This document shows positions 58,350 to 64,000 of a stretch of DNA of 64,000 nucleotides, in pieces. The DNA is taken from positions 62,001-126,000 of the forward strand of contig JADJOG010000007.1 in assembly GCA_016713865.1 (NCBI GenBank), in the 5' to 3' direction. The position numbers and the translations under genes were made by a program. Each line of letters starts with the position of its first letter. The first letter of the stretch is position 1. The notes beneath the pieces are model-generated. The model was not told the DNA's origin, searched no databases, and worked only from the letters and a program-made list of their open reading frames with translations. The stretch is from Flavobacteriales bacterium. GTDB lineage: Bacteria; Bacteroidota; Bacteroidia; Flavobacteriales_F; PHOS-HE28.

Positions 58350-58925
58350 TCAACGCCACTTCTCGCGGCGCGCCTTCGCCACCACCTCGGCCACATACAC
58401 CGATTTCTCCGCCGTGTATGCCGTGCGGTTCTTGGGAAAGCGTTGTGCGAGCGAATCCTTCAGCGCAGCATAACGCTTGGCTTCCTCCGGGAATGCGCAC
58501 AGGTAATCGCGGAACACGATGCGATCGACGCTTGCCTGTCCGGGGCGCACCATGTGTATGTGCGCTAGGCGCCGATTGTCGGCGTCGCGCAGGATGAACC
58601 AAGCGTAGTGAGAGTCCTCGTCGCCGATGGTAGGGCGCCAGAGGAACTCGAAGCCGGCTTCTTCCATCAATGGTGCAACGTGCTCGCGGATCTCTTCCGG
58701 GTCGCTCACCTCCACCTGCACATCGATGATCGGCTTCGCGCTAAGGCCCGGAACCGACGTGCTGCCGATGTGCGCGATTCGCTGGATCAATCGGCGAGGC
58801 ATCACGCGCTTGATCTCCTTCTCCACCTCCAGATAGCGCGCTGGCCATGAAGGATCGTAGGGCACTACTTCAATCTGTTCCTTAGCGAGGGCTTTCAGCC
58901 GTTTCTCGGTGCGCGCGTCCGTCAT
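58350..58925 (-). CDS. GrpB family protein (nucleotidyltransferase fold)
   Basis: 191 residues. GrpB domain: VVPYDPSWPARYLEVEKEI, IQRIAHIGSTSVPGLSAKPIIDVQVEV (the GS-x-x-VPG-x-x-KPIID core, a nucleotidyltransferase-like motif), then HIHMVRPGQASVDRIVFRDYL and KRYAALKDSLA. Substrate unknown. Its start overlaps the fdhD stop by four bases, so it is translationally coupled to fdhD. Confidence 0.88.
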   Translation of the reverse strand: MTDARTEKRLKALAKEQIEVVPYDPSWPARYLEVEKEIKRVMPRRLIQRIAHIGSTSVPGLSAKPIIDVQVEVSDPEEIREHVAPLMEEAGFEFLWRPTIGDEDSHYAWFILRDADNRRLAHIHMVRPGQASVDRIVFRDYLCAFPEEAKRYAALKDSLAQRFPKNRTAYTAEKSVYVAEVVAKARREKWR

Positions 58926-59761
58926 TGCGAAGGCGAACCTAAGGTTCCTGAATAGATATTGAAGCGCTCACCACGCAAGAAGCCAATGAGTGTGAGGCCA
59001 GAATCCTGCGCCAGCCTTACCGAAAGCGACGATGGAGCTCCTACTGATGCCATGAGCGGGATGCCCGCCACCACGCATTTCTGCACCAGCTCGAAACCTG
59101 CGCGGCCGCTCACCAGCAGCATCAGGTTGCTTGATTCCAATTGTGCGCTCAGCATCGCGCCAACCACCTTATCAACCGCGTTATGCCGGCCGACATCCTC
59201 GCGCAACAACAACAGTTCGCCATTCCGGTTGAAGAGCGCCGCTGCATGTATCCCTCCGGTGTGCTTGAACACGGTTTGTGATGCGCGCATCCGATCGGGG
59301 AGCAAGGTGATCTGCTTGGCATCGATGGCGCCCCACGGTTCAATCGGTATGCTGCATTGCGCATGCACGGCCTCGATGCTGCTCTTGCCGCACACACCGC
59401 AGCTGCTCGTGGTGTAGAAGTTCCGCTGCCATTTACCGGCATCCAATCGCGCATCGGGATGCAGTTCAACCCTGATCACATTGCCGCGCTCTTCCTCCTT
59501 CACATCCTCGCAATACGCGCTGCGCACCACTTGTGCTGGATCGGTGATGATGCCTTCGGTGAAAAGGAAGCCGAGCGCGAGTTCCGCATCGTTGCCTGGC
59601 GTGCGCATGGTAACGCTGAGCCTGAATTCTTTGCGTGCATCGAGCGCCCCATGGCCGAGGCGTAACTCAAGCGGCTCCTCGGTCACGAGCAGGTCGTCGG
59701 CAGTTGTTGCCGTGCCCGCTTCCATGCGGACCACATTCGTGCTTGCTACTGGAGTGCGCAT
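58922..59761 (-). CDS. fdhD: Formate dehydrogenase accessory sulfurtransferase FdhD
   Basis: 279 residues. Transfers sulfur to the molybdenum cofactor of formate dehydrogenases and related enzymes. The catalytic cysteine loop TTSSCGVCGKSS is present; also LALGFLFTEGII, FKHTGGIHAAALF, LREDVGRHNAVDKVVG and LLVSGRAGFELVQKC. The formate dehydrogenase itself is not in the window, but moaA for molybdopterin synthesis lies 3.3 kb away. Coupled to grpB by a four-base overlap. Confidence 0.95.
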   Translation of the reverse strand: MRTPVASTNVVRMEAGTATTADDLLVTEEPLELRLGHGALDARKEFRLSVTMRTPGNDAELALGFLFTEGIITDPAQVVRSAYCEDVKEEERGNVIRVELHPDARLDAGKWQRNFYTTSSCGVCGKSSIEAVHAQCSIPIEPWGAIDAKQITLLPDRMRASQTVFKHTGGIHAAALFNRNGELLLLREDVGRHNAVDKVVGAMLSAQLESSNLMLLVSGRAGFELVQKCVVAGIPLMASVGAPSSLSVRLAQDSGLTLIGFLRGERFNIYSGTLGSPSQ

Positions 59762-59797
59762 GCGTCATTCCCTGCTTCGCGGGACCGCAAGGTATCC

Positions 59798-60373
59798 TCA
59801 GCCCTTCGCTTTGCGGAAGCAGCTGATGAGATGATCATCTACCATGCCGATGGCCTGCATGTAGGCGTACACGATGGTGGTTCCCACGAAACTGAAGCCG
59901 GCCTTCTTCAAATCCTTGCTGAGCGCATCGGAAACGGATGTGCTCACGGGCACCTGCTTCGATTCCTTCCACAGATTCACCATCGTTTTGTGCCCCACAT
60001 GCTTCCACAGGAAATCGTCGAACGAGCCTTTGCCGCTCTCCATGATCCGGAGCCATGCTTGCGCGTTCTTGATCGCACTCTGCACCTTGGCGCGGTTGCG
60101 GATTATGCCTTCATCGGCGAGTAAGCGCTCGATGTCCTTCGCGCCATAGCGCGAGATGCGCTCCACATCCCAATTGTTGAATGCCTTGCGGTAGCCATCG
60201 CTGCGGTGCAGGATGGTCTTCCAGCTCAAGCCTGCTTGCGCTCCATCGAGCACCAGCTTGGCGTAGAGCTTCACATCATCATGCTCCGGCTTGCCCCACA
60301 CGGTGTCGTGGTATTCAATCATACGGGCATCGGTGCCGGGCCATGGGCAGCGCTGCCTGGGCTCCTCGCTCAT
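59798..60373 (-). CDS. tag: DNA-3-methyladenine glycosylase I
   Basis: 191 residues from ATG 60373 (MSEEPRQRCPWPGTD). Removes 3-methyladenine in base-excision repair. Tag motifs: RCPWPGTDARMIEYHDTVWG with zinc-binding Cys and His, LVLDGAQAGLSWKTIL with the catalytic Glu position occupied by Asp-Gly-Ala-Gln, IIRNRAKVQSAIKNA, and the second zinc site region ending YAYMQAIGMVDDHLISC. Its start overlaps the stop of the upstream T9SS protein (ATGA). Confidence 0.95.
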   Translation of the reverse strand: MSEEPRQRCPWPGTDARMIEYHDTVWGKPEHDDVKLYAKLVLDGAQAGLSWKTILHRSDGYRKAFNNWDVERISRYGAKDIERLLADEGIIRNRAKVQSAIKNAQAWLRIMESGKGSFDDFLWKHVGHKTMVNLWKESKQVPVSTSVSDALSKDLKKAGFSFVGTTIVYAYMQAIGMVDDHLISCFRKAKG

Positions 60374-62886
60374 CGTTGCAGTGCCCAGCGACCAGTCCAT
60401 TGGGTACGGCCATCATGGGCACGCACCGTGTAGATTCCAGACGGTAGGTCAGCAGGTAGAACGAGGCTTCCTGTCCAGTTGCCTTCAGTCACGAAGAGGC
60501 TCTTGGAGTAGGCGGTGCGGCCCATCGCATCGAAGAGTTCAATCGTGAGGTTCGAGCTCTCTTCGGCTAATCCAGCGAAAGCCAGGTTCAAAATGCCATC
60601 GGTCGAGGGGCTAGGCCAGAGACTGAGCGCATGGTCCACTGGGGCATCGGTGATCGACTCGAGCGGCGCATCGTGAGGAGTCGTGCTGAAGCTGCTGCTT
60701 ATGGTGAGCAAGCATTGGTCGCCCCATGGGTCGAGTGGCGAAGGAATGTCGCTGCACCATGGCGCCGCCATCGAGGCTCGCTCGCACATCTACCTCGTAT
60801 GTCTTACCCGGCACCAATGGAAGCGTGGCCCAGTTCAATTGCACGAAGTAGGTATTGCTCGTTCGGGTCACGGAGAAGAACTCAGTGGGGATGCGGAATC
60901 GGAACTGATACTTGTTGGCCCCGGCAACCGGTCGGGCATGAACGTAGTTGCCATTGCCCCATGAGCGTGTTTGGCCGCAGCTTATGTACTGATTGCCCGG
61001 AATGTCCATCAGCTTGGTGAGGGGGCACGCTGCGCGCGCGGGATCAATCTTGAAGAGGTAGGCAGAACCCCATTCGCCGGCTACGCCAAGCACCACCGGT
61101 CGCACACGGACATTGTAGAGCACATTCTGCTGCAAATGGTTGCCGGCCGCCCAGTTGTTCACCTTCATATGGCAGGCGCGAGTAGCACCCACATTCCCGA
61201 AGTTGTCGCTGGTGCTGTGCCGCCGCTGCCGCACGAAGCTGTATCCCCCATTCGGGTTGAAGAGCCAGAAATCATATCCGGTGTTGGCGCGTTCCGGGCT
61301 TCCCATGCCGAAGTCATTCCACACCTGACTCACAGCCGCATCGGCCTGCGAAACAACGTATTGACCATTCACCCAATCAAGTTTGTCGCGACTGGTGTAG
61401 ATGAGCTTTTGGGTGGCTAATGGCAGGCAGAAGCTGGTTGGCCCGCCTTGCCCGCCACTTATTTGGCTGAGGCCGCCGGTGCTGAAGTTCCCGGCATTGT
61501 CGATTATGCGTTCGCCATTCTGCGACTTGAGCAGATACCCGCCGTTCGCGATTCCATTGCTGCCGGAATCATTCACGCGCAACGTGTAGCAGCCTATGGC
61601 AAGGCAGGCTTGTATGCTCGAGGTGGAGTTGTCCGAGAAGCCATTCCCTGTGTAGGCGGAATAGCTGTATCCAGCAGGAATGATTTCCCAAGACACCTCT
61701 GAGGCGGCACCATCCGTGGTAACTACAACACTGACTTGGTCGGTGCATAGCGCGCTCAATCGAGCCATGCGGTTCCGCGAAGAGCCCGCGATGGTGGTGA
61801 ATAGGCCGGTGACCACGATGCGGCCTTCGGGCATCCAGAGCAGCGAATGCACGGTCTGGTTCGCGCCGCTGGTCCAGCCGGGATCAAGCGCGCCCGTGCT
61901 ACTCAGGCGCGCCAGGCGCGTGCGGGTCGATCCGTCCAATGTTGTGAAGTCGCCGCCGATCACCACGGCATCGTCGCTCTGGATGCAGATGGTCTGCACC
62001 AAGCCGTTGGCACCGGTACCCGGACTGAAGCCTGTGTCGAGGGTCCCATTGGAATTCAGACGGGCAATTCGGTTCCGGCCCGTTCCATTATACGTGGTGA
62101 AGTTGCCACCGACAAGCACTTTGTCATCGCGCTGCACGGCGATGCTGTACACAGCGTCATTCGGGCCAGCGCCGCCGCTGTTGTAGGTCAGATCCAGGAG
62201 CCGTTGCCGTTGATGCGCGCATGAGCGACCACTGTTGTGCCATTGTAGTTGTTGAAGAAGCCGCCAATGAGCAGTTGCCCGTTGCTCAGCAGCGTCACAC
62301 AGCTCACGAGGAAATTGGCGCCCGTGCCGGGATTGAAGCCCGTGTCCAACGTTCCGTCGTCGTTCAGGCGCGCGATGCGGTTACGCCCTGTGCCATTGTA
62401 GCTGGTGAAGTCGCCTACGCAGATCACCTTGCCATCGGATTGCACCACGATGCTCGTCACTATGCCGTTGAAGCCGGTGCCCGGATTGAAGCCCGTGTCC
62501 AATGTGCCATCGCTATTCGCCCTTGCGATGCGGTTACGCCCTGTTCCGTTGAAAAGCGTGAATTGTCCACCCACATACACATCGCCACCGCTGCCAAGAG
62601 CCACGGCGTTGACTTGTGCATTTGCGCCAGCACTCGGCGCGAAGCCTGTGTCAAGGCCTCCATCGAGGTTTATCCTTGCCACGCGGTTGATCGTAGTGCC
62701 GTTGTAGGTGGTGAAGTTCCCACCGATGACGACATCGCCATCCAACTGCAGTGCCGAGCAGGTCACGCGTGTGCTGGCGCCTGTGCCGATGGTGAACGCG
62801 GGGTCGTTCGTTTGGGCATGCAATGCTGCCGAAATCGATAGCCCGAGCAAGATGGCGCTGTTACAGAGGGTGAATAAGGACTTCAT
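60370..62886 (-). CDS. Delta-60 repeat beta-propeller protein with T9SS type A sorting domain (frameshifted)
   Basis: About 838 residues. Signal peptide MKSLFTLCNSAILLGLSISAALHAQ. About eight delta-60-type repeats (NRIARLN-x-DGTLDTGFNPGTG, VVQSDGKVICVGDFTSYNGTGR) form a propeller in the first half. The middle has an Ig/lectin-like part (YSAYTGNGFSDNSTSSIQACLAIGCYTLRVNDSG) and a fibronectin-like region. The end (SLWPSPSTDGILNLAF, LPSGIYTVRAHDGRTQWTGRWALQR) is a type A T9SS sorting domain. Frameshifts near 62193-62199 and 60761-60767. Probably a cell-surface or secreted protein. It shares an operon start with tag. Confidence 0.82.
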
Positions 62887-63028
62887 GTGGGACGAGGTGG
62901 TTGGGTTTGGCATCGAAAGCCAGACGTGGCGGTTCGAGCAAGGGGCACTTGATGGCCAAGTGAGTTATGAACAGCGCATGACCGTGCGCTTACCTTGGCG
63001 GCTCAACGCTTCTTGCATACCGCCTAGC
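62887..63028. promoter_or_regulatory. Divergent intergenic region delta-60 gene / moaA
   Basis: 142 bp between divergent starts. TACCTTGG at about 62992-62999 on the plus strand is a possible -7 for moaA, with no clear -33. Nothing resembling a molybdenum-cofactor riboswitch was recognised. Confidence 0.25.
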
Positions 63029-64000
63029 ATGCCCTCGCACTTGGTTGATAGCCACAGCCGCACCCACCGCAGCCTGCGCATCAGCATCGTTGACAAGTGC
63101 GACCTGCGCTGCACCTATTGCATGCCGGAGGACCAGCACTTCCTGCGGCGCGAGGAATTGATGACGCGCGAAGAGATCCTCACGATCGCACGGCTCTTAG
63201 TGGAGCGCTACGGCGTCACCAAGATCCGTCTTACCGGAGGCGAGCCGCTCGTTCGACCTGATGCCGTTGACATTGTGCGCGACATGGCCCAGCTCGGTGT
63301 GTCGCTCGGCCTCACCACCAATGCGCTCAGCTTGTACAAGCATTTGGATGGACTCGTCGCTGCCGGATTGAAGAGCCTCAACATCAGCTTGGACACCTTC
63401 GATGCCGAGCGCTTCCGGAAGATCACGCGGCGCGATGGCTTCGACACCGTGCATGCCAACATCCTGCTGGCGCTCCAGCGCGGCCTTCGCGTGAAAGTGA
63501 ATATGGTGGTGATGCGCGGTGTGAACGACGACGAGATCCTGCGCTTCGTGGAACTTACGCGCGACCATCTGGTGCATGTGCGCTTCATCGAGTTCATGCC
63601 CTTCGCCGGCAACCATTGGGGCCGCGAGCGAGTGTACACCTATGCGGAGATGCTCGGCCACATCGGCAGCGTGCATTCCTTCGAGAAGCTCACCGATGAT
63701 CCGCACAGCACCGCCAAAGCCTATCGCGTTCCGGGATGGCCGGGCACCTTCGCGGTGATCAGCACGGTAACGGAACCCTTCTGCGGATCATGCGATCGCC
63801 TGCGCCTCACCGCCGAAGGGAAGATGCGCAACTGCCTCTTCGCGCGCGAGGAGACGGACCTGCTTTCAGCTATGCGCCGCGGCGAGGACATCGCCCCGCT
63901 GATCGAAGCGAATGTGCTCGCGAAGCATGCGATGCTCGGCGGGCTGCCTCAATTCAAGCCGGAGAAGCAAGAAGAAGTGCTGCATGATCTAAGTGAAAGG
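63029..64000 (+). CDS. moaA: GTP 3',8-cyclase MoaA (partial, C-terminus off window)
   Basis: 324 codons open to the right edge. Radical-SAM first enzyme of molybdopterin synthesis. Motifs: SIVDKCDLRCTYCMPED (the CxxxCxxC cluster), KIRLTGGEPLVRPD, SLNISLDTFDAERF, RFIEFMPFAGNHWG and the second cluster FCGSCDRLRLTAEGKMRNCLF. Only the C-terminal Gly-Gly end is missing. Starts at 63029 (MPSHLVDSHSR). Divergent from the delta-60 protein gene. Confidence 0.96.
   Translation, partial: MPSHLVDSHSRTHRSLRISIVDKCDLRCTYCMPEDQHFLRREELMTREEILTIARLLVERYGVTKIRLTGGEPLVRPDAVDIVRDMAQLGVSLGLTTNALSLYKHLDGLVAAGLKSLNISLDTFDAERFRKITRRDGFDTVHANILLALQRGLRVKVNMVVMRGVNDDEILRFVELTRDHLVHVRFIEFMPFAGNHWGRERVYTYAEMLGHIGSVHSFEKLTDDPHSTAKAYRVPGWPGTFAVISTVTEPFCGSCDRLRLTAEGKMRNCLFAREETDLLSAMRRGEDIAPLIEANVLAKHAMLGGLPQFKPEKQEEVLHDLSER

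Overview
The window comes from a high-GC member of the Bacteroidota, most likely a deep Flavobacteriales-type lineage. The evidence is three PorP/SprF proteins, SprB-type giant adhesins with gliding-motility C-terminal domains, a PorE-like OmpA protein, DUF3098, DUF2723, a LeuRS with the Bacteroidota insertion before KMSKS, tRNAs without encoded CCA, and promoter-like TTG / TAnnTT(T)CG elements. This taxonomic reading is inference; there is no rRNA in the window.

Layout. 1-19 kb is mostly housekeeping: leuS (partial), ftsX, DUF3098, uppP, truB, queA, ispD, an MntA/HepT toxin-antitoxin pair, rlmN, an outer-membrane protein, a polyprenyl synthase, a YwqK-like lipoprotein, dnaG, a CDF metal exporter, menB, a GT-C-like membrane protein, a secreted CARDB-like protein and tRNA-Arg(CCT). 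19-43 kb is one long co-oriented type IX secretion locus of three adhesin/SprF modules: a small type-B protein with SprF1; a ~3100-residue adhesin with about 33 SprB repeats and SprF2; and a ~2840-residue adhesin with about 31 NAG-type PKD-like repeats, SprF3 and a PorE-like protein. 43-49 kb holds a NodB deacetylase, a DUF2723 protein, tRNA-Gln(TTG) in an unusual repeat/terminator arrangement, an MtfA-like peptidase and a guanine-deaminase-like enzyme. 49.1-53.0 kb is a two-gene P-loop ATPase system whose second protein carries four near-identical 144-bp TPR-like repeats, preceded by an AT-rich operator-like region. This is my best candidate for an undescribed system, possibly a conflict or defence module. 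53-64 kb holds aspS, ppk2, an iron-permease-like protein, hpd, small secreted proteins, GrpB, fdhD, tag, a delta-60 repeat T9SS protein and moaA (partial).

How the genes work together. The three SprF-like proteins probably tether or help export the adhesin encoded directly before each, and the PorE-like protein would anchor the machinery to peptidoglycan. FdhD and MoaA both serve molybdenum-cofactor/formate-dehydrogenase biology. FtsX, UppP, the deacetylase and the GT-C-like proteins concern the envelope.

Caution. About twenty genes are broken by single-base frameshifts and three (rlmN, ppk2, hpd) by one in-frame stop, although protein similarity continues on both sides. This density in essential genes (dnaG, aspS, ispD) points mainly to residual sequencing or assembly errors, so I annotate these as single genes with the break position given.
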